Shown: positions 28,601 through 43,600 of the stretch, one piece after another | Layout of the letters: every line of letters starts with the position of its first letter | Numbering within the stretch: position 1 is the stretch's first letter | Assembly: GCA_020650975.1 (NCBI GenBank) | Contig: JAIPMN010001824.1 | Location: 1 to 48,762, forward strand | Length of the DNA stretch: 48,762 nucleotides | Origin: Apostichopus californicus | Taxonomy: Eukaryota; Echinodermata; Holothuroidea; Aspidochirotida; Stichopodidae | Reading direction: 5' to 3' | The notes under the pieces: generated by a model | The model's input: the letters and a program-made list of their open reading frames with translations, nothing else | What the model was told of the DNA's origin: nothing | Database searches by the model: none | Position numbers and translations under genes: made by a program

Positions 28601-31600
28601 CTCATCCGAGACAATACAAAAATAAATTTTGTATAATACTAATAATAGAAATTAAACAAAGACAAAGTAATGTCATGCTTCAGTGGCTCTGGATTAAAAT
28701 TGAGTTTAAGACAAAAACCAGTTGATGCTGAAGTTCATCAGCATGAGTTGCACACAGACATTTCTTGTAGGAAATTAACATGTTATCAAATATATGTCTT
28801 GAATATATTAATGATACGTCACAATTATTAAATTTGACTTCCACTAAAGTCACTTGTTTGGTCAATTTGACATGGTTTGAAACTGAAGTGTCCAATCTAC
28901 TGATGAAACTAGCAAGCAGGGATTCCAGAGTACAGTATTACAGTCATGATGTAACTCCAAAACAGAAGAGCTTGCCTCTTGCATAATTAACAAGATCCAT
29001 TGTAGTGTAAACAAAACCCTCGGAAGTATTGCCCGCATTATTATAATGTTCTCTATTGTTGTCAAATATATATCAATGTTGATATTAATCAGGTTTCCAT
29101 ATTAGTTTAATATTCCTGTTAAATGCAGAGGTACCTCAATGCCTTGGCAAATGAAGGAAATTATATTCCATTAGTTTAAGTTTAATCTCCAGATTATTAT
29201 GAATATAAGATCCTCTGAAGTTATTCAGAAAATTAACTTTGATCCTCTCAGAAAGACTGCTCAAGTTATCCAATGAATAATACAGCTGAATGAGTGATTG
29301 ATTTGTTTTAGTCACATCCATGCTCACTGGTAGTGTTAGTAATATTATACATCAAACAAGTGTTGAAGATTTAACTTTATGTCAAACATTTGTGCTTGAA
29401 CATTCCAGATAGGTACTTGAACAACACCACCGACCAAGACCAGTCTTTCTGCTCAGTTCTTCACAAGAGAGCCAGTCATCGCTGCCTGCAGGCAGCATTT
29501 CCTATTTTGACAAGAACTGAGAAACTGATATTAAACTCCATAGACAACTCATGTCCTATTAACTAATGTACTCTTGTGGATAAAAACATATCTAAAAGTG
29601 AAGTCTCAAAAAGTCCAAACATCTTAGATAAAAGATTCTTGCAAGGATGTTATAGATTAATGACTATATCCGTTATTTCTAATTCTTGAACGCTGATCCC
29701 TGTCAGGGGCAACACTGTCATATCCTTCAATGCATATCAAGTCTCTATTTAAATGGGTCTGACATGCCATGGTCAATCAATAAGTAAACCTAACTCTTAA
29801 TAAACTTTACTACTTTACTCTTGATTTCTAACCAATAAAGCGACCAAATTAAGTCAGTTTAACAACAGAATCATTTCCATGAAGGGCTGTTCATTATAAG
29901 ACTGTCATTAAAATATGTCACATGAACTTCCTGTCATGTATACGGTTGGCAACCACCAAAGGAAACATTCACTAAAACATACCCTAGAAATTAGATCATC
30001 ATCTAATGTAAAAATACCCAGTAATTAGATCATCATCTAATGTTCACATACTAGTAACAATAAAAAGCTATCTTGGTCAAAGGAAACATTCACTAAAATA
30101 TACCCTAGTAATTAGATCATCATCTAATGTTTACATACTAGGAACAATAACAAGCTATCTTGGTCAAAGGAAACATTCACTAAAACATACCCTAGTAATT
30201 AGATCATCATCTAATGTTCACATTCACTAAAACATACCCTAGTAATTAGATCATCATCTAATGTTCACATACTACAGTAGTACCAATAATAAGCTATCTT
30301 GGTAAAAGGAAACATTCCCTTATAAATACCCGAGTAATTAGATCATCATCTAATGTTCACATTCAGTAATAAATACCCTAGTAATTAGATCATCATGTAA
30401 CGTTCACATACTATTAAGCAATAGCAAGCTATCTTGGTCAAAGGAAACATTCACTAAAACATACCCGAGTAATTAGATCATCATCCAATGTTCAATACAT
30501 ACTAGTAACAATCATATTAAAGCTACCTTGGTAAAAAGAAACATTCCCTCATAAATACCCTAGTAATTACAGCATCATCTAATGTTCACATACTAGGAAC
30601 AATCACAAGCTATCTTGGTCAAAGGAAACATTCACTAATCAATACCCTAGTACTTAGATCATCATCTAATGTTGAATGGGAAGGAGACAGGGAGCAATAT
30701 GCCTTTGCCATACAGAGCATGTAACATAGCTAGGAGACAGAGGAAATCTATGAACACCTTAGTCTCACACAGTATGTAACTAAGGGTACAACTAGGAAAC
30801 ATCTACCCATGCCTTAGCCATCGATAAAGAGCATGTAACATAGCTAGGAGATAGGGGAAATCGATGAACACCTTAGTCTCACACAGTATGTAACTAAGGG
30901 TACAACTAGGAAACATCTACCCATGCCTTAGCCATCAATAAAGAGCATGTAACATAGCTAGGAGACAGAGGAAATCTATGAACACCTTAGTCTCACACAG
31001 TATGTAACTAAGGGTACAACTAGGAAACATCTACCCATGCCTTAGCNNNNNNNNNNTACCCATGCCTTAGCCATCGATAAAGAGCATGTAACATAGCTAG
31101 GAGATAGGGGAAATCGATGAACACCTTAGTCTCACACAGTATGTAACTAAGGGTACAACTAGGAAGTTCTACCCATGCCTTAGCCATCGATAAAGAGCAT
31201 GTAACATAGCTAGGAGACAGAGGAAATCTATGAACACCTTAGTCTCACACAGTATGTAACTAAGGGTACAACTAGGAAACATCTACCCATGCCTTAGCCA
31301 TCGATAAATAGCATGTAACATAGCTAGGAGATAGGGGAAATCGATGAACACCTTAGTCTCACACAGTATGTAACTAAGGGTACAACTAGGAAACATCTAC
31401 CCATGCCTTAGCCATCGATAAAGAGCATGTAACATAGCTAGGAGACAGAGGAAATCTATGAACACCTGAGTCTCACACAGTATGTAACTAAGGGTACAAC
31501 TAGGAAACATCAACCCATGCCTTAGCCATCGATAAAGAGCATGTAACATAGCTAGGAGACAGAGGAAATCTATGAACACCTTAGTCTCACACAGTATGTA

Positions 31601-34600
31601 ACTAAGGGTTCAACTAGGAAACATCTACCCATGCCTTAGCCATCGATAAAGAGCATGTAACATAGCTAGGAGATAGGGGAAATCTATGAACACCTTAGTC
31701 TCACACAGTATGTAACTAAGGGTACAACTAGGAAACATCTACCCATGCCTTAGCCATCGATAAAGAGCATGTAACATAGCTAGGAGATAGGGGAAATCTA
31801 TGAACACCTTAGTCTCACACAGTATGTAACTAAGGGTTCAACTAGGAAACATCTACCCATGCCTTAGCCATCGATAAAGAGCATGTAACATAGCTAGGAG
31901 ATAGGGGAAATCTATGAACACCTTAGTCTCACACAGTATGTAACTAAGGGTACAACTAGGAACATCAACCCATGCCTTAGCCATCGATAAAGAGCATGTA
32001 ACATAGCTAGGAGATAGGGGAAATCTATGAACACCTTAGTCTCACACAGTATGTTACTTAGGGTACAACTAGGAAACATCTACTCATGCCTTAGCCATCG
32101 ATAAAGAGCATGTAACATAGCTAGGAGATAGGGGAAATCTATGAACACCTTAGTCTCACACAGTATGTTACTTAGGGTACAACTAGGAAACATCTACTCT
32201 GGCTAGTACATCAAGACAAGCAAAGCTAAGAGGTTGGGCAGAGCTCAGCTTGGTTGGCAGTTTTTTATTTCATGGTCAGTTATTAAGTTTGTCAGCTTTT
32301 GATGCATAGCTCTGGAATCACCTTATATCTTTCTTAGGTTTAGTTTTATGTGCCAATATTGATTTGCACTTCCGTCACATATTTCGATGGAGGTATCACC
32401 AGTGCCATTTTCAAATGAATCAGGACAATTGGAATTCCGGTGCAGGGTAATTCACGAGGAGAGTGTAGGCCGTACAGTCAATTCTAAACAGGAAGAACTC
32501 ACTTGGATCGTACACAGTATGCAGTACATAGTACATACAGTATGCAATACATAGTACAGTATATGGACTGTTCCACATGCTCAGCTTTGTATGTAACTGA
32601 TACTATGCAAAACTATACCACCAGTTCTTACAAAATATTTCCATGTTCAAGCTTCAATTTTCATAATTAATTTACAAAATTAAAATCAATGTCTCTAATT
32701 GTGCCAGATCATGTTAAAGGCAAAAGAAATACCAAACAATAACATGCAATGTAACACAATATAACATGACCATTGATTATAATTTGTCAGTTTCTGTGAA
32801 GGGTAATAACTAGTCTCTCTGGGGTAAGCTAACAACTCTATATAGCTCTAACATAGCTAACCAAGATAAAGTGCCAGCTGATTGCACCACCAGCAGCTCA
32901 AACAAACCCAATGTACCAGTCATGTCTGTATAGTGAATTGGTCTAGTGACGTGAATGAGATTGGCTTTATATTGTTTATCTGAGTTTCGCTATGAACCAT
33001 AACCAGCTGCATTAACAATCCATCCCTTATTCTTTCCTATTAATATTCCGACCACCCCAATAATATGAATCCGTTCGCACCAGACAGGAAAATTCATTTC
33101 GCTTGATCTGGCTCAACGATGCACTTCCTGTTTCCATAAGTTACAACACAATACAATCTACATCAATTCGTGGACTGGGCAGCTGAGGTTAACATCTGGA
33201 ATTTTAAAAAAATTACAAAAAGCCACGGAAAGTGCAGTTAACAATATTTTTTTTTACGCAGACCTGGGATAATGGCAGCTAACCTACACCACCCCCCCCA
33301 TATTTCTTCCACCATCCCTAGCCAACCCCAGTCTCACTGACAGTATTAGTCCTGATCAAGTGATACAATTAAGTTGCCATTGTTTTCATGAGTTCTAACT
33401 GAACAATTTATCGTATTTTATTTCCAACACATATGCTTGCTCTGTTTAAGTTTCTAAATATAAATTCACCTTCTTCTCCATGCTGAAGGAACCATAGAGG
33501 GCAGCAAGCATAATCAATAGCTATGAATTATTTATTACAAATTTTACATTCAACCTCCCTCCCCTCTATGGTGCTAATGCTTCCTTCCATTTGACATCTT
33601 TTGTTAGGTAATTACCTTCCTTCCCATTACGGTAGCAATGCTTACTTCCCATTTGACATTTTAAATAATGTAAGTAATCATCCTGCCCCCAATGAGAGCA
33701 ATGCTTAGTTCCATTTGACATTTTACATTATGTAAGTAATCATCCTGCCCTCTATGGTAGCAATGCTTCCTTCCATTTGACATCTTAGGTTCTAAGGTAA
33801 TTAAAGAGGTTATGAAATGAAAAATTTTCATGTCTTAGAATGGTTTATCTACATTACTACAACACCATCCATGCACAACTTTCCGTAAATACGGCTTCAA
33901 ACGCCAGAAATTCGCTGTCAAAGTATTCCCCAGAGACCTCTCGAGCTGCCACTCAAAAAAAAAAGCAAAGTTGCCCACCGCAGTTCATCTGACGTCATCA
34001 AAGGAACCATTTCAGCCAAAGCCGGCTCCCCGCTGTTTACCGATACGGCGTTACACAGTTTACTACATGTAACCACAACACTCTTCTCATCAATTGAAAA
34101 TGTCTTCTCCCGAATCTTCCGATTCCGAGGAAATATCTCAGGACATTCGTAAGCTTTGACGAAAATTATTTTCTTGAGGAAGAAGAGGAGGAAATAGTTT
34201 TCGAGGGTGATGAAGATAATATCAGTGTTTTTCCCTATCAATTGAGCCCCTTGCAGAAGAATTGTAAAACGATCCCGGTGGCCGAGACGCGTCGCTGCCG
34301 ATCGAAGTCCCCGAGCAGAACGGTTGGACAACCCTGAACCGAAACTGGTCGGTTGAGCATAAACAAAACCACCGTTATTAAGACCATCATATGATTTAAA
34401 TTATCTCGAATGTCGATGATCCTGCTACTTAACTTCGTAGCGAAGCTTCTTGAATTTTGTGTCTTACAGTGCAAGGAAAATGTGACATTCTGTACATTGC
34501 AACCCTAGTACTAGTAGTGGTAACATGGGGTCTAGACCTAACTAATAGACGTTGTATAACAGGCTAGCCCGTGTAATTGTATCATCCAACTGTTACGTAA

Positions 34601-37600
34601 AATCACAACACAACGCCAGTTTTACCACAAAAGAAAACTTGCAGATCTAGTATTGATTGTTCTAAAACCAACTGGCTTTAAAATTTGTGCGAAATATTAG
34701 GTAACCATAAAAAAAATCGTCATTTGCTGTATCAAGGAGGCCTATGCTATGGTCATAACAAGTAATTTGGCAACAGTATAGGCCTACAGGCACTCGTAAC
34801 GTTGTGTATGTGTAGTGTTTTGAGCGAGTCGTGTTCAAATTCTTCGATTTCTGTCATCTTTTGGAAAAGCTTGCAGTAGAAATCCGCCTTTACTAGTGGT
34901 GGAGCAACCTGATACCACATATCGGCTCGGCATTTTTAACATTTACGAGATAAATTTACGTAAAAACAAACTCCAAACACCAAATCTCAATTACTACGGA
35001 GCACTGCAACAGTGTAATGGTGTGTGTTCTCAGACGTTTAAGAATGTAAACATAGCGCGTCTCGGAAGTGAGCTGAGTTCCTCGACTGACGTCACGCCGC
35101 GTTACCGTAAATACAACAATTTTTAGAAAGTTTTTATTACCCTCGAATTTTTAATCGTTTATTCCTCGAGGATGCAAGCTTCGTTTGACACAAATTGGGT
35201 ATCATTGGAAAGCTACGAGTGTACAGAATACGATGATAAAGAATTTTTTTTCATTTCATAACCTCTTTAACATACAACTATAAGCCACTCAAATGCAGAT
35301 ATGACCAAATTGTTAGAGTCATTTTATATGGACACCTGTTATAACACTCTATGGCATTAACTGCACCAATGTTCTTCACAAGTGGGATACTATAACCACT
35401 GGTCCAGGAACACTGGTCCCTGGGGGATTGTGGTCACCAATGGGATAACAATCACTGGTGGGACATTGCAGACAGTGGTAGAGTGCTGTGGTTACTGGTG
35501 TGTATAACAGGTAGGACACTTCTTCACTGGTGAGATACTTAGTCTCGCAGGACACTGTGTTTACTGGTGGGACATTGCAGTCAGTGGTAGAGTGTTGTGG
35601 TTACTGGTGTGTATATTAAAGGTAACAGGTAGGACACTTCTTTACTGGTGAGATACTTAGTCTCGCATGACACTGTGTTTACTGGTGGGACATTGCAGTC
35701 AGTGGTAGAGTGTTGTGGTTACTGGTGTGTATATTAAAGGTAACAGGTAGGACACTTCTTCACTGGTGAGATACTATAGTCACTCAGGACACTGTGTTTA
35801 CTGGCGGGACAGTGTGACCAGAGGTGGAACATTTTGGTCACTGGTGGGACACTGGGATAACTGGTAGAACAATAGAGTCACTGATGGGAGATCGTATTAA
35901 CTGGGGGGACAGTGTGATCCCCCTGGAACATTATGGTCACATGTGGGACACTCTGACTGCTGATGGAACATTATGGCCACTAGTGGTATGCTGCAGTCAC
36001 TGATTACATTATTATAGAACATTATGGTCACAGGTGGGACACTGTGACTGCTGATGGAACATTATGGCCACTGGTGGTATGCTGCAGTCACTGATTACAT
36101 TATTATAGAACATTATAGTCATCAGGTGGGACACTGTGCTCACTAGTGGGATGTTATGGTTATTAGTGGGACACTGTGACCACTAGTGAGATGATATGCT
36201 CCTACAACCTTATCAATAGATATGTTATCTATTTTATAACTTACTTTGTCAGTTTCAATTTAAAGTGGCTGAGACAAAGTTACATATTTTCAATATTATT
36301 GGATAAAATGTTGAATACAATCAGCGACGTAGCCAGGAATTTGAAAGGGGGGGGAGCACTTTTTGCGATTGGTATGGATTTTCAAAGTTGTAGGCACGAC
36401 TATCTGAGCGGAGCACCACCATCGGTTGGCGCGGAGCGTACAAGAAAATTTTTGGTTTTACAAACCCCCCAGATGGCCGGAAACGGCCCTTCCCGAGTGT
36501 TCATTCTGGTTCCCTGGCCTCTTGGTAACTTGAGACACCTCATTCAATATCACTTTTAAACCCAAAAAACAAACGAGTTAAAATAGTACGTAATTCAATA
36601 CTACATAATGTATTTAAAATTAGCAAGGTACATGTACAGAGTAGTCTTACTTTTCAACTTCTGATACTTGTATATACAAAGATAGGCCAGAAATGTCTTT
36701 GATACAACTACAGCCAGTAATTGTCTTTGATACAACTGTAGCTAGTAAATATTTAAGTTAGCCTAATAAGAGAAGGCGAGAGCTATCCAACGATTGCCAT
36801 CTGATGCAAATTTCTCAACTGTTTTCTCAACTGAAATATTATTTGCGTAAACGAGTTCCTCAATAGATGTTAAAAAACTGACAAGATCGGAATCTAGTCT
36901 TTTTCGGCGGGTAGAGTGTTGAATGAAACGACACGCGATAGAAATGACAGCCTAGATGACAGAAGAATAGGTCACCTAATTTAGCCACATTCTTGCTACG
37001 TTCATTTCAATAGCTTTTCCTGTCTAGAATCTTAAACTCGTCCAGTAAGCTTATGGATTTGAATTATGGGTGTATTTAAAAAAAAGGTAACTTGGCCAAA
37101 AATGTGTAGGCCCGGGCCTACAGTGCTACATACTGGCTACGCCCCTGATCATATGATATCTTATTATCAGCAGATTTTTTTTCCTGTTTAAATTCTTTTA
37201 CATGTTCTTTTACGTAATATATCAGAAAGACAAACATAGTGCCCTTTTACAATTTTTCCAGTAGGATGATTCTTGTTTATTGTCCAATGTCTGGACTTTA
37301 ATACATTTGACGAATGATGGACAATATAAACTTTCATATTTTGTAATATAGCCAGATATGCAGTGGTCTAAAAAAATATCGTTATCGCAGTGTATTAGCA
37401 GTGTAATAATTATTTATAGGGAGTGCGTATCACGTACGATTGCTAGCTTAGCTTCATAACATGCTGTTCGTGCAACAACTTAGGACGAATCATAGAAAGG
37501 ATGAGAACGAACGTTGTTGTGCATACGGTTTGTGACATTCCATAGAGTGCGGTTATTAAGGCAATATGTATTTTATTACGCTGTGGCCAACTGTAGGCTT

Positions 37601-40600
37601 GTAATAGGCTATAGGCTAAATTTAGCTTATTGCATCTGCCAAAGTAAGTAGTTGAAACAGTAGGCGTGAATGTTACTACGATTATAATCGAGTTAACGGT
37701 GCTGAGGAGTATTCAAGATCAAAAGAGCACTGACAAAATACCATGCTAAAAAAACGACAGTTTTTAAACATTTTTTTCGAAACTGAAAGGGGGGGAGCAG
37801 TCGCTCCCCCTGCTCCCCCCCTGGCTACGTCCCTGAATACAATTGTAATCTTTGGAATTGAATTGATTGCTAATAGATTTGTCAAACTTATAGGAATCTC
37901 AAATGCAGTCAGAACTTAATCAGAGGCTGTTGAAAACATATTGTTTGTCCATATTATCAATACAAGGAGAACTGCTTGTCATCACTACTGCCCCCAAACA
38001 GTGTGTCCAGCTCTGCAGCAACAACAACAAACTTAAAGCTAGATGAAAATCTTACATAGTTCATAACAAAGTTTACGACTTGCTCTTATCTTGAAGACAC
38101 TTTAATAGCATATAAGCACAGTCAGACTCTCTGCACAGAAGACTTGGTCAGACTTGAGTTGTTGTTGTTGTCACATGCTTAATTCCATGTGACTGCTTGA
38201 AGTTTCAGTAAATTTAGATATGTTTGAAAATAACTTTTAATTATGTATAAAGTATATTCAGGTAGTTCATATGATAATGCTATTTTGTTTGCTTAAGTCT
38301 GAAAGTAATTGTAACTGTTTATCACCTTCAGAGCACTTTTTTCCCCTTTTATTCTGTTTCCTTTTGACTACAATTTACTATTTACATAAATCAGGAATAT
38401 TTATTTAAACATAAAACTAGATAGGTCTTCTGTTCATGATTAAAACGAATACTTCTGTGTATACAACATTCCAGTGAGATGATATTTAAGAAATTGCAAA
38501 GAGCCTTAGTAAAAGTAGCTGGTTGTGTGTACAATTTATTAGACTCATACCTTGAAGTAAAAGAGCACAACATCAGTTGACTGTTATTGTGTTACAGTTG
38601 ATGTTTAACACTTCAAGAAAGTTGGTTAATATTTTAAAACAATATCAAGAATTAGCCAAGCCAGGCTGGCCTACATTACTTTCATAGCAGACACACCTAC
38701 AGCTAACATGTAACAGCCCTTGGGCAAAGTACCACTTAATTCACGAGTGTAGGACTAAAATGATCACGTTTGGAGTGATATCATTTTATTAATGAAATCC
38801 TTTCAGTTGAAAGTATAGTGAGCTTTAGATATATTTCAACTTGACTCTGCATTGTAATATGTGGGTCAGCAGCTGTGACTGCCTGGTTAGCATGAAGAGG
38901 AACTATTCATGAGATCATTGGTAAAGGTAAGCTTCCTAAACATATCCAAAAGGAAATGACATACCTCATTAGGAGAGAAGAGTTCATGCTGATGGTAATT
39001 AGGAGATGTTTAATTACCACAGTAATGAACCTCTGTGATTTCTCAGTATTTCACAGTAGGAGAAAGAGCTGTTAATTGCCCCACCTCCCGATGCCATACC
39101 ACTCAAGTTGACTCAACGCACGCATTGATTTCATAGGTACTTTAAACTAGTGGAATACTATGGGCAAATAGTTAACTCAGTTAGCAGTGATTATGAACAA
39201 ACATATTTGGCTAGTTACATTGTTGTAAGGAAGGGTGGAGAGGGGGAGGGGGAGGGAGGGTTGGAGTGAGCTCATTTAAGCATAAACATTATCTGTATTG
39301 AATTACATGTGTATGGCTTATAACTGAATCCCTCCGATCTACCTGGCAGAATTCCAATTAATGCATTCATTAAAACTTGCCATTCTAGTCTCGACAGTTG
39401 AGCCTTGCTTACATCCCAAACTAAATTAGAGCCTCTTCCATCAGACAGGCGATGATTTATATTTCCCATCAAGGAGAAACAGACCTAACAACATTTCCTC
39501 CCAGAATGTTCTATCCAGACTAAACAGTAGCTCATCCAGGTCAGGTGACAAGCTAAATCTTTAACCTCTAGCTCCCACCAATAGTAATAAACACTGCTTA
39601 CATACCCCACACACATCACCATCATCATTGCTGACAGATATATCTCACCACACACACCTAACCACATATCTTACCACGCACACACATATATCTTACCACG
39701 CACACACCTAAACATCATGTGCTATGAGTGTTACCATGCATTACATGTGAATGTCTGGGCCCAAATAAAGTGCTATGTTTGGTAGTATAAAGACCAACAG
39801 ACAATCATCTATCAGCTGAACCTCTGTAGGCTAGTCATGTCATGTCCATCTCAACATTAATGTCTTGATCAAGAAACATGTCACTGTGGAAACACATGCA
39901 TCGACAGTTTCTAATACTAATGAGTATTTTGATTGACTTGCTTGATTACTATTTACCTTAAAATTTTGAAAAGTGCTTAATTTAATAGGTAGTCTGACAC
40001 TGAATACCTTAATATTAGCTAAACTTATCGATATCTACTTATTAGACTAATATGGGCCAGTACTGATCCGATACCATGATCCCTGTGTTTATTAATAAGA
40101 GGAGGGGGTGGGGGAGTTCCAGGTGCTTCAACCAGGGAAGGTAAACACACAGCCTGGTGCAAAATTGATGAAGTAAACAAAATCAGTTGGTACCCAAATA
40201 AGGGATGAGAAAAACAATATTTAAGCTTGCGCTGTGTACGTATGACTACAACTAACAATAGCACACCCAGCTAACAAACAATATCTTTGTGCTTGTGTCT
40301 TTGCCTATGTATGTAAGTGGTGACCAATCCACAGGTCTACTATCTGCTGATACTTTACTGCCATGATATTTTGAGAAATGAGAAATTTGTATGGTGAACT
40401 CGAAGGGGTACCAGATCAGTGCTGATAATATACTGCGTCATGTTAACGTACAATTAAACTTCAATCTTCATTAAGGTCATTAACAGACTCACATGTTAAC
40501 AGTTAATTTCAGCTGTGCAGATTCAATTCAGGATGTAGCACTTCCTCCTTTTCAAATATATCTTGTTGCCAGAACAGGATAATTTCCTGTCCTTTACTTG

Positions 40601-43600
40601 TTGTTTAAGTCTTAAGTTTGGTTATTATCATGTTTGAGTATATATATATATATATATATATACTACAGAACTGATTTTACTATCTAGGTTGCAACTAGCA
40701 TCATGCATACAGTCAAAAATAGTTAACAGGAAGATACAAAGATATCCCAAGATGCATTGCTTTCACTGTATTAACTTGAAGTCTATAAGATAATGTATCT
40801 AGCTTAGTTATCTTGGTAAGAGGGAGAATCATGACATACCAACAAAGAATTAATGATATCTATCAGAATCATATAATTTATAAGCAGTCACATATATTGA
40901 AGGTGAACATCTCCAATCCACTTATTATGTGCAATGAAGTCACTCCAAGATTAATGTATGTCGTCCAGTTATAGAGTTGTTGACAATTGACAATTCATAA
41001 CCATGGACGTTAGATATGAATCTAAGAGACTGACTTCGGTTGGCTTGTGGCTTTGATAAGCCAATAATGGCTTCTTCCCAAGTTCCTGCATGCAGGAGGA
41101 TCTAAAAAACATACATACATACTCCCATGGCCCACATGTACAGGCCTACACTAATACAGAATGGGGGAGTCAATTTGCAATCTGAGTTACTGTTTTATAA
41201 AAGACAAAATATTTGAGCAGAAGATCTAGGAAAAGAGTTAAACTTTTCTTTAATACAAACCTGTTTGTCTAGATTATCCAATTGGGCATTGAAGTTTTCT
41301 TCTGGTCCATCCAAAGGATCAAATGATTCCTGTTTGTTGTTTCTGAGATCCTCTGGCCAGCAGCAAGTCTCCATAACCAAGGGGGAGGAACTCCTGTGGT
41401 CCCCAGCTAATACACCTGACATCTTCAAGGAAACAGAAAGTTCAGGTCAAACAATTACAAATAGCATTGATCTGCTAAATATTCTTGTAGTATATAATAG
41501 TTTACTTAGTGGACTGTGACTTAGAATTATTAGATAAACTATTTACATAAAAGATAATTGGGGTATACATGAGGATAAGAGGTGCATGAATGACCTAGGG
41601 TAGCAGGTGTGAATAACAGTAGCAGGGATAAATAAACAGGGGGTGGATGCTTAATTAAAGGGATATCTAGTGTAATATACTGCACCTCAACACAGTTGTA
41701 ACATAGTTGGCATAATGACCATGACTGCATAGTTACCTCATGTACTGTGACATGATTAATGTCTGTAATGCCATTGGGAGAAAATGTTGCTTCTCTGGGT
41801 AAGTATTTTGTAGATAACATCAGAGAGCTCAAGTGCCACGCTAATGTGATACTCAATCATCTGTTGCCAGTTTACATTCTTAAAATAAATTAATTTGAAA
41901 ATGAATTTCTTATTGACAGCAGAGGCATACATTATAGTCACTATGGCACCCATCAATTTGTTTTGGCCTCTTCAGGTGATGTCTCGGTAGTCAACGACAA
42001 AATTCCTTAAGGAAGTCTGCAGCATCCTGTTCAGTTTTATGCTTCCATTTTCCCATACATGCATTTTTGAGATATACATACATTTTTATGTCCTGTACCA
42101 AATGTGAACCAAGTGTTATATCATAAAATAAGCATCCATTTTTCTTAAACACTTGAAATATGGTTTAAACAAGACATTCAATTAGATTTTGTAATAACCC
42201 TCCCTCCTATCATCCCCGTTGCAAAGTTTTGAACCCAATCCAATCCAAGGTCAAAACAACAGTGAAAAATAGAACATTGGTTTAACCTTTTAGTCATTTA
42301 TGACATTGCACCTTTTTCCATTCAAATTTCACTCCTGCAGAGCTCCCAACTCGCGGGTTGGACCCGCATTCTAACACCAAAACCCGCTGACCCGCGCAAG
42401 CGTCCAAAAAACCCGCATTGTAATTGTCAAGTATACATAAACAAAAATTGCATCAAATTTTGACTTAGCAACCATCATTTCTTTAGCATTTAGCATAATT
42501 TAGTATAAAACCTCCTTTACAGCATCATTTGAACCTCAAATTAGCCTATATTTCTTTTCATTGGGGCGAGCAGCGAACATTTTCATGCCACGGGAAAGAA
42601 TGAATTATCACCTACTATTCAATTTACTGATGTTACACACAAAAAATGCATATTTCTCAGAAAATTTTGGGTGACAAAAGCCTTTCTAAGTGCCACCATT
42701 TTACATGTAGGCATCACAGGATTCCAAAAAAAAATCAAGGGGGACACCCCCTCTCCTTATACCCCTCCCCCAGGACGGCGATTCGTGGCATGGACCAGCA
42801 TTTGCCTTCTCAAGAGTTGGGAGCTATGCTCCTGCTACAAATAAATTTTGACAACTTCAGCTATCAATATCTTGAAATAGACATGTAGGAATTGAATGCA
42901 ATTTTAACCAGAATGCTCTTATTTAAATACATTCACTTCTGATGTATTCTTCCAATGCATAACATTATGTATATTGACATGTACTATCCCATCTACAAAA
43001 CAGATTGAAGTGTCATTAATCTGTTAACTTTGAACTGTCAGTTCACATTCTTTGCATACTTTTATGACAAAATATCTAATATTTAATATTTTCAGAATAT
43101 ATTTTTAATGTTATGACAGCACAAATTAATTTTCACAAACATTTGTGCATCACAAAATTATGTATTCTGATATGCATATTCAATAGAAAGACATGTATCT
43201 CACCCAGTTCATACATTTTTGGCAAGCTTAGAAGTGATTAGAACTTGACGAAACACGGACGTGAGTATGATAGGAAGGCATGAAGCCAGAAGTTTGTACA
43301 GTACTGAAGATTGGCCTAATTAAACATAAACGTTAGGACCTAACTTGCAGAAGTATTGGAATCGTCAAAGGCAGCTTTTTTAGTTTGCTCAGTTCATTTT
43401 CAAAATCCCTAACCCTTATTGTAGACCTACATTTCAGATTGAATTTCGGATCCTGTAAATTAAGTGGCAAGCTAGTCCAGCACACTATACTGTATATGGT
43501 GTGCCTGACAACAAGTGCAGTGACATGCATGCGCTGCTATATGAGGATGCATGAGGATGTAAACATGTGCCGTTCCCATAGGTATAGTGCCTTCACATGT

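Noticed and set aside
33480..33510. Alternative first exon MEKK on the minus strand with donor GTGAAT
   Set aside because: It falls in an inverted copy of the neighbouring 66-bp repeat and the donor is weak; no other support.
33918..34331. 137-codon minus-strand ORF
   Set aside because: It lies inside the Kolobok-like element, antisense to its acidic reading, and resembles no known protein.
36176..37885. Gly-rich coding segments containing 'DVAR' motifs
   Set aside because: These are translations of hAT-like transposon ends (ACGTAGCCAGG plus G-runs), not genes.
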